Part shown: positions 1 through 6,606 of the stretch, one piece after another
Numbering within the stretch: position 1 is the first letter of the stretch
Layout of the letters: every line of letters starts with the position of its first letter
Assembly (NCBI GenBank): GCA_964650735.1
Contig: CAZYUT010000038.1
Span: 1-16,565, forward strand
Reading direction: 5' to 3'
From: Dichotomicrobium sp964650735
GTDB taxonomy: Bacteria; Pseudomonadota; Alphaproteobacteria; Rhizobiales; Rhodomicrobiaceae
Length of the DNA stretch: 16,565 nt
Notes under the pieces: model-generated
Databases searched by the model: none
The model's input: the letters and a program-made list of their open reading frames with translations, nothing else
What the model was told of the DNA's origin: nothing
Position numbers and translations under genes: made by a program

Positions 1-282
1 GAAGCGATCGTCAGTGACAGGCGTATCCAGCGGCGCGCCTTTTTCGCGCCAGTCCGGGATGAGCGTGTCCAGCCCGATCGGATCGACGACCGCGCCCGAG
101 AGGATGTGCGCGCCGACTTCGGAGCCCTTCTCCAGCACGACCACGGAGACGTCCCGATCCTTTTCGGCGGCGAGTTGCTTGAGCCGGATCGCCGCCGACA
201 GACCGGCTGGTCCGGCCCCCACGATCACGACGTCGAACTCCATCGCTTCGCGTTCGGGCAGCTGCGTGCTTTGATCGTTCAT
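1..282 (-). CDS. Electron transfer flavoprotein-ubiquinone oxidoreductase, N-terminal part (cut by window edge)
   Basis: The first 94 residues are visible; the rest lies left of the window. Seen: start ATG at 282 preceded by AGGGAG, then a short polar lead and a beta-strand/glycine motif (VVIVGAGPAGLSAA) typical of an FAD-binding Rossmann fold, followed by LEKGSEVGAHILSGAVVDP and LIPDWREKGAPLDTPV. That last stretch is characteristic of ETF-QO. The family is known to pass electrons from electron transfer flavoprotein to ubiquinone at the inner membrane, linking fatty-acid, amino-acid and methylated-amine oxidation to respiration. The 4Fe-4S and quinone-binding parts cannot be checked here. A second ATG lies 13 codons in, but the Shine-Dalgarno favours 282. 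The gene is transcribed away from the type-4 UDG gene across a 178-base divergent spacer. Confidence 0.9.
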   Translation of the reverse strand, partial: MNDQSTQLPEREAMEFDVVIVGAGPAGLSAAIRLKQLAAEKDRDVSVVVLEKGSEVGAHILSGAVVDPIGLDTLIPDWREKGAPLDTPVTDDRF

Positions 283-350
283 GGAAACTCCCTGTTGAAT
301 ATCCGGAGATACTTGGGGGCCGCGCCAGCGTCAATGCGTCAAGTCCGCTT

Positions 351-428
351 GCGCCAAGCGCGTTTTCCCCGGCACAGTATCACCGCTACGGGGGCATTGA
401 AGGGCGCGATGCGACCTGCGCTTGGCGC
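351..428. repeat. 11-bp perfect inverted repeat in divergent spacer
   Basis: GCGCCAAGCGC at 351-361 has its exact reverse complement GCGCTTGGCGC at 418-428, with 56 bases between. The left arm is itself part of a small hairpin (CGCTTG 346-351, CAAGCG 355-360). It sits between the divergent ETF-QO and UDG genes. It could be an operator pair or a chance GC-rich repeat. Confidence 0.5.
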
Positions 429-460
429 GGGGGCGGCACGCTGCCGGATTGGCAGAGACG

Positions 461-1216
461 ATGGCTGACATCTCCCACGCCGAAAAGGTGCGCGCGATGC
501 TCGCCTGGTATCAGGCCATGGGCGTGGACGACGCCGTGGCCGATGCGCCGCTCGACTGGGCCGAGGCGCGGTTCGAGCTGCCCCGGCCGGCGCGCGCACC
601 GGTCGCTGCGCCTGTAGCACCGCCTGAGCCGGCGGTGACTGACCCCGCGCCCGCCCAATGCCAGTCGCTGGAAGCCCTGCGCGAGGCGCTCGCGGCATTC
701 GACGGGTGCGGCCTCAAGCGCACCGCGAAATCGCTGTGCTTCGCGCGGGGCAATCCGGAGGCCCGCGTCATGCTCATCGGCGAAGCGCCGGGCCGCGACG
801 AGGACTTGCAGGGCCAACCCTTCGTGGGCCGCGCCGGCCAGCTTCTGGACCGTATGCTGCGGGCGATCGCGCTTGATCCCCAGGATGTCTACATCACGAA
901 TGTCGTGTATTGGCGTCCACCGGGCAACCGCAACCCCTCGCCGCAGGAGGTCGAGGCGTGCCGCCCTTTTTTGACGCGGCAGGTCGAGCTGGTCGCGCCG
1001 GAGATCGTGGTGTTGCTGGGCGGCGCGGCGGCGCAGCACATCCTCGGCGTCACCGACGGAATCAAAAGGCTGCGTGGGAAGTGGCGAGATATCTCGATCG
1101 GCGCTCATCAGTGCCGTGGGATCGCGACCCTTCATCCGGCCTATCTTCTGCGCACACCGCTGGGAAAGCGGCTGGCGTGGCGCGATCTGCTGATGATCCG
1201 TGATGCACTTGATGAG
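461..1216 (+). CDS. Type-4 uracil-DNA glycosylase (3' end lost in assembly gap)
   Basis: 252 codons are visible before the N run. The family removes uracil arising from cytosine deamination or misincorporation, starting base excision repair. Seen: motif 1 GEAPG at residues 107-111 followed by RDEDLQGQPFVGRAGQLLD, the RPPGNR block at about 152-157, VVLLGG near 180, and motif 2 HPAYLLR with His225. A Pro/Ala-rich linker spans about residues 45-65. The ATG at 461 was chosen; an in-frame TTG at 422 would add 13 residues unlike the family. Odd: two of the four usual Fe-S cysteines appear missing. Cys83 and Cys167 are present, while the CxxC partner is Phe and the usual Lys-Cys-Arg-Pro-Pro cysteine is Trp151. 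Little of the C-terminus should be missing, judging by family length. Confidence 0.88.
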
Positions 1217-1316
1217 NNNNNNNNNNNNNNNNNNNNNNNNNNNNNNNNNNNNNNNNNNNNNNNNNNNNNNNNNNNNNNNNNNNNNNNNNNNNNNNNNNNN
1301 NNNNNNNNNNNNNNNN
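1217..1316. other. Assembly gap (100 N)
   Basis: Exactly 100 N, the conventional placeholder for a scaffold gap of unknown length. It removes the 3' ends of two convergent genes. The true distance is probably larger than 100 bases, because the minus-strand gene alone lacks roughly half of its expected length. Confidence 0.98.
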
Positions 1317-1617
1317 TGCCGTTCGTGCCGGGGAAGCAGAAGCCCATCGGCACGATGGCCACGCGGCTTTGGTCATAGAACTCTTCGCGCGTCACGCCCA
1401 TCCAGCCGCGCAGCCGGTCGCCGGACGGATCGTTGAAGGGGATGCCGGTCTCGTGCACGCGATTTCCCGGTGCTTGCCCGCAGATGCAAAGCCGCGCGGT
1501 CGAACTCACGCTGAGCACGGGACGCGGCTCATGCGGCAGCGGCGTGCCGACCGGCTCCTCTGCGCAGACGCGGCAGGCCCGGATGCGCGCGACCATCGCT
1601 TCCAGCCGCTCGCTCAT
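1317..1617 (-). CDS. Uracil-DNA glycosylase superfamily protein, N-terminal half (cut by gap)
   Basis: 100 residues are visible before the N run. Seen: CxxC at residues 15-18, CICGQAPG at 44-51 (position of the UDG motif 1), HETGIPFNDPSGDRLRGWMG at 55-74 and IVPMGFCFPG at 88-97. This matches the COG1573-like UDG family of about 190-210 residues that is common in proteobacteria and distinct from the type-4 enzyme on the other side of the gap. Its exact substrate is not well defined, so repair of deaminated bases is inferred from the fold. It is the last gene of the GST-MBL-UDG operon. The ATG at 1617 lies 8 bases past the MBL stop; an in-frame TTG at 1629 would overlap that stop (TTGA). I prefer the ATG. 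Confidence 0.75.
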
Positions 1618-1625
1618 CGCGGCCG

Positions 1626-2369
1626 TCAAAGCTCAAGCACCATGCCGTCCTCTGCCAGCTTGCAGCGCCGGTCCGTGACCTGGTCCCGGCGCGCCAGCAT
1701 GGTGTCGCTCATATGCGTGAGCAGCACCTGCTTCGCGCCAATCGCGTCGAGGTTGCGGGCGATGGTCAGGTAGTCCAGATGCACCTCCAGCGGGTTGTCG
1801 TACCCGAAGCACTCCATGATGTAGAGATCAGCGTTGCGCCCCGCCTCGATTACCGTGTCGACCCAGCCGGTATCGCCCGTGAAGGCCAGCACCTTGTCCT
1901 CCAGCGCAAAGCGCAGCGCGTAGGAGGGCGCGCCGGAGTAATGCCGGACCTCGAGCGGCGTGACGCTCACCTCGCCGACCTTGGTTGTCTCGCGCGCGCT
2001 CAGCGGCGTGAAGGTCATGTCGAATTCGCGCTGATGCTCCGTTATGAGCGGGAACATGGCCTCGCAGGTGATATGAAAGCGCGCCTCCAGCTCTGCCGGG
2101 CCCACTAGCGTCAGCGGCTTGGTGCGCTTTGCGATGAACAGCGCGTCGATCAGGAAGAAGGGCAGCCCGCCGAAGTGGTCGCCGTGCAGATGGCTTATGA
2201 AGACGGTGTCGACGTCGTTTGTGCTCAGTCCGGCACGCTTGAGCGAGATAAGCGCCGATGCTCCGCAGTCGATGAGGAAGCCCGTCCCGGCAGTCCGCAC
2301 ATGGAAGCATGTGTTCAGCCGCCCGCCGGAGCCGAACGCGTCACCACTGCCTGCGATCGTCAGTTTCAT
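1626..2369 (-). CDS. MBL-fold metallo-hydrolase (RNase Z-like)
   Basis: 247 residues, complete. Zinc-binding pattern seen: SHLHGDH with His60, His62, Asp64 and His65, then His143 in LEVRHYSG, Asp166 in FTGDTGW, and a final His219 in LLTHMSD. That order fits the metallo-beta-lactamase fold with two metal sites, and the opening GSGDAFGSGGRLNTCFHV resembles the RNase Z/arylsulfatase-like branch. The sequence alone does not give the substrate: it may be a phosphodiester or a small ester, and true tRNA 3' processing is not shown. AGGGA lies 8 bases before the ATG. The gene starts 3 bases after the GST stop, so the two are very probably co-transcribed. No signal peptide, so cytoplasmic. Confidence 0.85.
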   Translation of the reverse strand: MKLTIAGSGDAFGSGGRLNTCFHVRTAGTGFLIDCGASALISLKRAGLSTNDVDTVFISHLHGDHFGGLPFFLIDALFIAKRTKPLTLVGPAELEARFHITCEAMFPLITEHQREFDMTFTPLSARETTKVGEVSVTPLEVRHYSGAPSYALRFALEDKVLAFTGDTGWVDTVIEAGRNADLYIMECFGYDNPLEVHLDYLTIARNLDAIGAKQVLLTHMSDTMLARRDQVTDRRCKLAEDGMVLEL

Positions 2370-2372
2370 TTT

Positions 2373-2993
2373 TCATATCCCTGCCTTCGCAACGCTTTCG
2401 CGCGCCTTGATTGCCTCATGCCAGCGCGCGAGGTGATCGAGCCCCTCGGGCCATTCCATCCGCGCCGGCTTCATGAAGCCCACGGCGACGAATGCGGTGA
2501 TATCGGCAATCGTGAATGTGTTGCCCGTCACATAGGCATTATCGGCGAGCTGGTCATTCAGCAAACGCAGTCCCCTGGCCGTGCGTTCGCGGTTGGCGTC
2601 GGCCCATTCAGGGATCTGCGGGGATTCCAGCGCGGCCATACGCGGATGCGTGTGGCGAAAGACATTGGCGACCGGCTTCAACAGGCTAAATTCCATGCGC
2701 CGGTTCCACATCTCGATGCGCGCGGCCTCCAGGGGTTCTCGCCCGAACAGCGCCGGCTCCGGCGTCAGCGCCTCCAGATAGCGGCAGATCGCCACGGTCT
2801 CGCTCAATGCAGTCCCATCTTCGAGCAACAGAACAGGGACGCCGCCGTACGGGTTCAGCCGTTCAAACCGATCGGTGCGGTGTTCGCCGGCCATCAGGTC
2901 GATGTTCTGATAGGCGATGTCCAGCCCCTTCTCGGCGGCGAAAATGCGGACCCGCCGCGGGTTGGGCGCACCGCGCGCTTCGATGATCTTCAT
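2373..2993 (-). CDS. Glutathione S-transferase
   Basis: 206 residues, the usual GST length. Seen: an N-terminal thioredoxin-like domain (about 1-80) with NPYGGVPVLLLEDG carrying the cis-proline, and SETVAICRYLE, whose Ser-Glu usually holds the gamma-glutamyl group of glutathione. An all-helical C-terminal domain ends in NTFTIADITAFVAVGF (the N-capping box and hydrophobic staple of GSTs). The usual N-terminal catalytic Ser/Tyr/Cys region reads APNPRRV, so the nucleophile-activating residue is uncertain. The family conjugates glutathione to electrophiles or reduces peroxides in the cytoplasm. GCGAGG lies 9 bases upstream of the ATG. It heads the operon with the MBL hydrolase and second UDG, and is divergent from the histidine kinase. 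Confidence 0.88.
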   Translation of the reverse strand: MKIIEARGAPNPRRVRIFAAEKGLDIAYQNIDLMAGEHRTDRFERLNPYGGVPVLLLEDGTALSETVAICRYLEALTPEPALFGREPLEAARIEMWNRRMEFSLLKPVANVFRHTHPRMAALESPQIPEWADANRERTARGLRLLNDQLADNAYVTGNTFTIADITAFVAVGFMKPARMEWPEGLDHLARWHEAIKARESVAKAGI

Positions 2994-3249
2994 GGGTGAA
3001 AGCCTCGCTGCCGCTTCTGCACGCCGCCGCGCTGCGCCGCCTGTGCGCCGGTTGACGCTAATTGGCGCGGCAACAGCCGCAGATTGAGCAATTCTTAGCT
3101 ACACGTAAACCGTCTGTTAGGCATTCTCACCGAAAACTGTATCAAGTTGGCTCGGTGCCTTCATCCGGTCCGTGACCGCGATTATGGTCTCGAGCTTCCC
3201 AGCAATCACCAGCGGCTTTCGCGCCGCGTCAAACGGCTTTTGCGAAGTT

Positions 3250-4773
3250 ATGAGTGTGGACCAGGCCGCCGAGGCGACCTTCGATGGAAACGGCCGTCCA
3301 ATTCCCCGGGTCTTGCTGAGGGGAAACGAGGATTGCCGCGAGTCCGCGTTTGGGGACGACGCTGTCGACGCCCGGAACTTCGAATATGAACGGCTGCGCA
3401 TGTTCGCGGCTAACGAGCTCTCGGCGTGGCCGGCCATGCCGCTTCTGGCGCTGGTGGTGTGTCTGGCGCTCGTGAACTGGGCCCCGCTGGAGCAGCTTGG
3501 CCTCTGGCTCGCTGCGGTGCTGATGGCCAAAGGCATTTTGCTTGCGCTGTGCCGGCAGATGGAGAACGGCCCGGCTGACGCCGATGCCTGGCGCGGCAAG
3601 CTCTGGGCGGCCGAATTCCTCTACGGCATGACGTGGGCAGGCCTCGCCTTTGTCGACATCACCAGCCATCACCAGGCAGCCTACTTTCTTATCTTCGCGG
3701 CGTTCGTGATCGTGGTGGCCAGCCGCATGATCTTCGCCTCCACGGTCATGCCGCTGCTCTATCCCGGCACCATACCGCTCACCGCGGCGCTCGTTCTGCG
3801 TTCCGCGCTGATGGGCGACATGTTCTACTTCTCGCTGGCGATCGTGGCCACGGCCATACATGTCTATTTCATCTTCCTCGCGCGCGGGCTCAACGCGACG
3901 CTGCTCGACATGCTGTCTTACCGGGCGCAGAAGGACGCGCTGATCGCGGAGCTAGAGCAGTCAAAAGCCGTGTCAGAAGAAGCGCGGCGGCGCGCGGAAA
4001 GCGCGAGCATGGCGAAATCGCGCTTCCTCGCCACCATGAGCCACGAGCTGCGCACCCCGCTCAACGCCATTCTCGGCTTCTCCGAGGTCATGAAGGACGA
4101 GGTGCTCGGCCCGCATTCAACGCTAGCCTATCGCAACTATGCTGCCGACATCTACGATAGCGGTCAGCATCTGCTTCATCTCATTAATGAAATTCTCGAC
4201 CTCTCGCGGATCGAAGCCGGGCGCTATGAACTTAACGAAAGCTGCGTTCCGCTTGCCGAGGTCATGGAGGATTGCCGGCGGCTGATGATTATGCGCGCAG
4301 AGGAAAAAGGCATCGAGTTCCTTGAGGACTATGAGGGGATGCCAGAGGCGATCCGGGCGGATGAGCGCGCCGTGCGCCAAATCTGCCTCAACCTTCTCTC
4401 GAATGCGATCAAGTTCACGCCGCGCGGCGGCTCGGTTGTCCTGAGGTGCAGCGTCAACAGCGGCGGCGAGCCGTTCCTCAGCGTCTGCGATAACGGGCCG
4501 GGCATACCCGAACATGAAGTGCCGCTGGTGCTGCGCTCGTTCGGCCAGGGCGCCTTCGCGCGGACAAATGCCGAGGGCGGGTCGGGTCTTGGTCTTCCGA
4601 TCGTCAAGGGGTTGGCCGAATTGCACGGCGGCCGGCTGGAACTCGACACGCGTGAAGGCGAGGGAACCACCGCAACAGTGGTGTTCGACCGCAAGCGGCT
4701 TGCGGCACTTTCGAAAATTGATGAACTACAGCCGCTGCAAACCCCCCAGGTTGCGAAAAACAACGCTGCTTGA
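3250..4773 (+). CDS. Membrane sensor histidine kinase, PdhS/DivJ/PleC-like
   Basis: 507 residues from the ATG at 3250. Seen: a polar N-terminus of about 60 residues, then about six hydrophobic segments (first pair around AMPLLALVVCLALVNW, last around FYFSLAIVATAIHVYFIF), a short coiled coil (LIAELEQSKAVSEEARRRAE), and a DHp box FLATMSHELRTPLNAILGF with phospho-accepting His265. The ATPase domain has N-box NLLSNAIKF (Asn385), DNGPGIP and GGSGLGLPIV. The H-box resembles kinases acting on DivK/PleD-type regulators that control alphaproteobacterial cell-cycle polarity; that assignment is inference. No receiver domain and no adjacent response regulator, so an orphan kinase. In-frame GTG (3172) and ATG (3184) exist upstream, but the extra 22-26 residues look non-native. 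The GAAG before 3250 is a weak ribosome site. Confidence 0.85.
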   Translation: MSVDQAAEATFDGNGRPIPRVLLRGNEDCRESAFGDDAVDARNFEYERLRMFAANELSAWPAMPLLALVVCLALVNWAPLEQLGLWLAAVLMAKGILLALCRQMENGPADADAWRGKLWAAEFLYGMTWAGLAFVDITSHHQAAYFLIFAAFVIVVASRMIFASTVMPLLYPGTIPLTAALVLRSALMGDMFYFSLAIVATAIHVYFIFLARGLNATLLDMLSYRAQKDALIAELEQSKAVSEEARRRAESASMAKSRFLATMSHELRTPLNAILGFSEVMKDEVLGPHSTLAYRNYAADIYDSGQHLLHLINEILDLSRIEAGRYELNESCVPLAEVMEDCRRLMIMRAEEKGIEFLEDYEGMPEAIRADERAVRQICLNLLSNAIKFTPRGGSVVLRCSVNSGGEPFLSVCDNGPGIPEHEVPLVLRSFGQGAFARTNAEGGSGLGLPIVKGLAELHGGRLELDTREGEGTTATVVFDRKRLAALSKIDELQPLQTPQVAKNNAA

Positions 4774-5140
4774 GCGGCCGTCCGCAAGTCCTCATCCAAT
4801 ATTAGAAAACCCCGATTTGTGTAAAGGTCCCCGTGAAAGCGCGATTTCTCGCTGCGGCAGATTTTTTCGTCCAGGCTTGAAGGCCAAGGCTGGCTGGGTT
4901 GCCGCGGCTTAGCAGCAAGTGCTTATCTGGGCAGACTATTCACAAACTTGAAAGCAACCGGCATCAGGAGATCTCTGTATTCGACGCGAACACGTGGGTC
5001 GAGCCACCTGATTGTGCGATGAAGCGGTAGAACCGCGCTGAATGAGCGCACAAATTGATTTTCGGCTTTGCTCTCATGAAGATGGCTGGCGATCCCAACT
5101 TGTTTTTGGGCAGCGTCAGCGGCTGCGCAGATTTGCCGGT
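4774..5140. other. Gene-poor spacer of lower GC
   Basis: No convincing gene between the kinase stop and the importer's leader. The stretch from about 4780 to 5140 is visibly poorer in G+C (near 50 percent by eye) than the flanking genes. Two overlapping minus-strand frames (4923-5150 and 4964-5185) give short peptides I do not recognise. A four-pair hairpin follows the kinase stop without a T run, so no good terminator was found. Confidence 0.5.
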
Positions 5141-5169
5141 TTGACTGCAACGGGGAAGCCGTGTACCGT
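5141..5169 (+). promoter_or_regulatory. Possible sigma-70 promoter for the proVWX-like operon
   Basis: TTGACT (5141-5146), a 17-base spacer and TACCGT (5164-5169). The -35 matches at five of six positions and the -10 at three of six, which is common in alphaproteobacteria. It would give a leader of about 165 bases before the ATPase gene. Confidence 0.35.
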
Positions 5170-5179
5170 TCGGGGCGTA

Positions 5180-5344
5180 ATGCACTTGCCCATTGCCGTG
5201 ACGGCTTCAGTTGAGAGCAGAGCGTTTTCGTCTGGCTCGGCGGCAGCTGCGAGCGCCCTTCAGTGGGCGCGATCTGCCAGCCGGACAGGCGCTCGCAGGG
5301 CCTTCCATCACGGTATTGCCAACCTCAAAACGCGGATTGCATGA
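5180..5344 (+). CDS. Possible 54-residue leader ORF overlapping the ATPase start
   Basis: An open frame starts with ATG at 5180, about 10 bases after the proposed -10, so it would be nearly leaderless. It ends with TGA at 5342-5344, which shares ATGA with the start of the ATPase gene. The peptide (MHLPIAVTASVESRAFSS...) is Ala/Ser/Arg-rich and unlike any family I know. Third-position GC is lower than in neighbouring genes, so it may be untranslated. If translated, the overlap would couple it to the ATPase gene, which has no good ribosome site of its own. Confidence 0.25.
   Translation: MHLPIAVTASVESRAFSSGSAAAASALQWARSASRTGARRAFHHGIANLKTRIA
5242..5298 (+). promoter_or_regulatory. Mutually exclusive stem-loops in the leader of the ABC importer
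   Basis: Form A: GGCAG (5242-5246) pairs with CTGCC (5274-5278), enclosing GCGCCC (5253-5258) paired with GGGCGC (5265-5270), loop TTCAGT. Form B: an 11-pair perfect stem, CTGCGAGCGCC (5247-5257) with GGCGCTCGCAG (5288-5298). The two forms share 5253-5257 and cannot coexist. The element ends 42 bases before the ATPase ATG. No known riboswitch consensus was recognised. Confidence 0.4.
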
Positions 5345-6606
5345 GCTATAAGATCACCGCAGAGAACGTCTATAAGATTTTCGGCCCCGAGCCCGAACGC
5401 GCGCTCGAGATGTCCCGGGAGGGAGCCAGCAAGGACGAGGTCTTTCGCGCAACCAAGAGCGTGGTGGCTGTCAACGACGTGTCGTTCCAGGTTCCCGAGG
5501 GTAAGATCTTCGTCGTCATGGGCCTGTCCGGCTCCGGCAAATCCACGCTGATCCGCTGTCTCAACCGGCTATTCGAGCCGACCGCTGGCAAAATCTACGT
5601 CGACGATTTCGACGTCACCTCCGCGAACGAGGAAGAGTTGCGGCAGGTTCGCCTGACCCGTATGGCGATGGTGTTCCAACACTTTGCGCTGTTCCCGCAC
5701 ATGACGGTCTGGGAAAACGCGGCTTATGGCCTTAAGGCGCGCAACATTTCTTTGACTGAGCGGCGCGAGCGCGCGGTTTCGGCGCTGAAGTCGGTCGGGC
5801 TGGATGCATGGGCCGACTCCTATCCGAAAAACCTCAGCGGCGGCATGCAGCAGCGCGTCGGGCTGGCGCGCGCGCTCGCCGTTTCGCCGGAGGTGCTGCT
5901 CATGGACGAGCCGTTCTCCGCGCTCGATCCGCTGATCCGCCGCGACACCCAGGATGAGCTCATCGAAATCCAGGAACGTCTGGGCACCACCATCGTTTTC
6001 ATAACGCACGACCTTCAGGAGGCGCTGAAACTCGGCGACCAGATCGCGATCATGAAGGATGGCCGCTTCGTTCAGGTCGGCACGCCGCAACAGATCGTGA
6101 TGGACCCGGCAGACGACTATGTCTTCGAGTTCACGCGCGATGTGGACCGCAGCCGAGTGCTCACATTCGGCAGCATCCGGGATGAGGCCGTGACGCTCAG
6201 GGGCGACGAACCGGTTGATGAGGTCAACCGGCGCTTCGAGGCGGACGGCGGGCTCAAGGGCATGTTCGTGGTGGATGGCAACCACAAACCGATCGGTCTG
6301 ATCGACCGCGAAAAGCTTGGCGATGCCGATCCGGGCGCAACGGCTCGCAGCGTTATGGATCGGCATTTCGCAAAGGTGCGCCGCTCGACCTACATCTGCG
6401 AGAGCTTTGACCGGCTTGGCGATCACAAGCTGTTCGCTGTCATCGACCGCGAGGGCAAGCTGCGCGGCGTCGTCGACCCGATGGATGTCTTCCAGCACCT
6501 TGAGCCGCCGACCGAAGAAGAAGCGATTTCGCCGGGCGGCCGCGAGGGTGAGCAACCCGATGATGTTGCGCCCGAGCCCGAGCCCGCAGCGCAGGAGACA
6601 GCCTGA
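5341..6606 (+). CDS. proV: Quaternary-amine (glycine betaine/proline) ABC transporter ATPase
   Basis: 421 residues. Seen in order: Walker A GLSGSGKST (from residue 61), Q-loop VFQHFALFPH, signature LSGGMQQR (from 165), Walker B LLMDEP (Asp189, Glu190) and switch His223 in FITHD. The C-terminal half has two CBS-like repeats (about 280-400) and an acidic Pro/Glu tail. The insert ALEMSREGASKDEVFRATKS between strands near residues 20-40 and the CBS tail are typical of ProV/OpuAA rather than other importers. The family energises osmoprotectant uptake, and CBS domains in OpuA sense ionic strength. ATG 5341 was chosen because the frame upstream gives non-family residues. The site before it is weak (GCGGATTGC). 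The stop overlaps the permease start (TGATG). Confidence 0.93.
   Translation: MSYKITAENVYKIFGPEPERALEMSREGASKDEVFRATKSVVAVNDVSFQVPEGKIFVVMGLSGSGKSTLIRCLNRLFEPTAGKIYVDDFDVTSANEEELRQVRLTRMAMVFQHFALFPHMTVWENAAYGLKARNISLTERRERAVSALKSVGLDAWADSYPKNLSGGMQQRVGLARALAVSPEVLLMDEPFSALDPLIRRDTQDELIEIQERLGTTIVFITHDLQEALKLGDQIAIMKDGRFVQVGTPQQIVMDPADDYVFEFTRDVDRSRVLTFGSIRDEAVTLRGDEPVDEVNRRFEADGGLKGMFVVDGNHKPIGLIDREKLGDADPGATARSVMDRHFAKVRRSTYICESFDRLGDHKLFAVIDREGKLRGVVDPMDVFQHLEPPTEEEAISPGGREGEQPDDVAPEPEPAAQETA

Noticed and set aside
7..468. Other open frames over the ETF-QO start and spacer
   Set aside because: They are antisense or frame-shifted shadows common in high-GC DNA and give no recognisable protein.
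3172..3249. Upstream GTG/ATG starts for the histidine kinase
   Set aside because: The added residues are unlike the polar start of such kinases and lack a ribosome site. The choice is not certain.
4923..5185. Two overlapping minus-strand ORFs before the ABC importer
   Set aside because: Neither peptide resembles a family, and both lie in a low-GC spacer where open frames are not significant.
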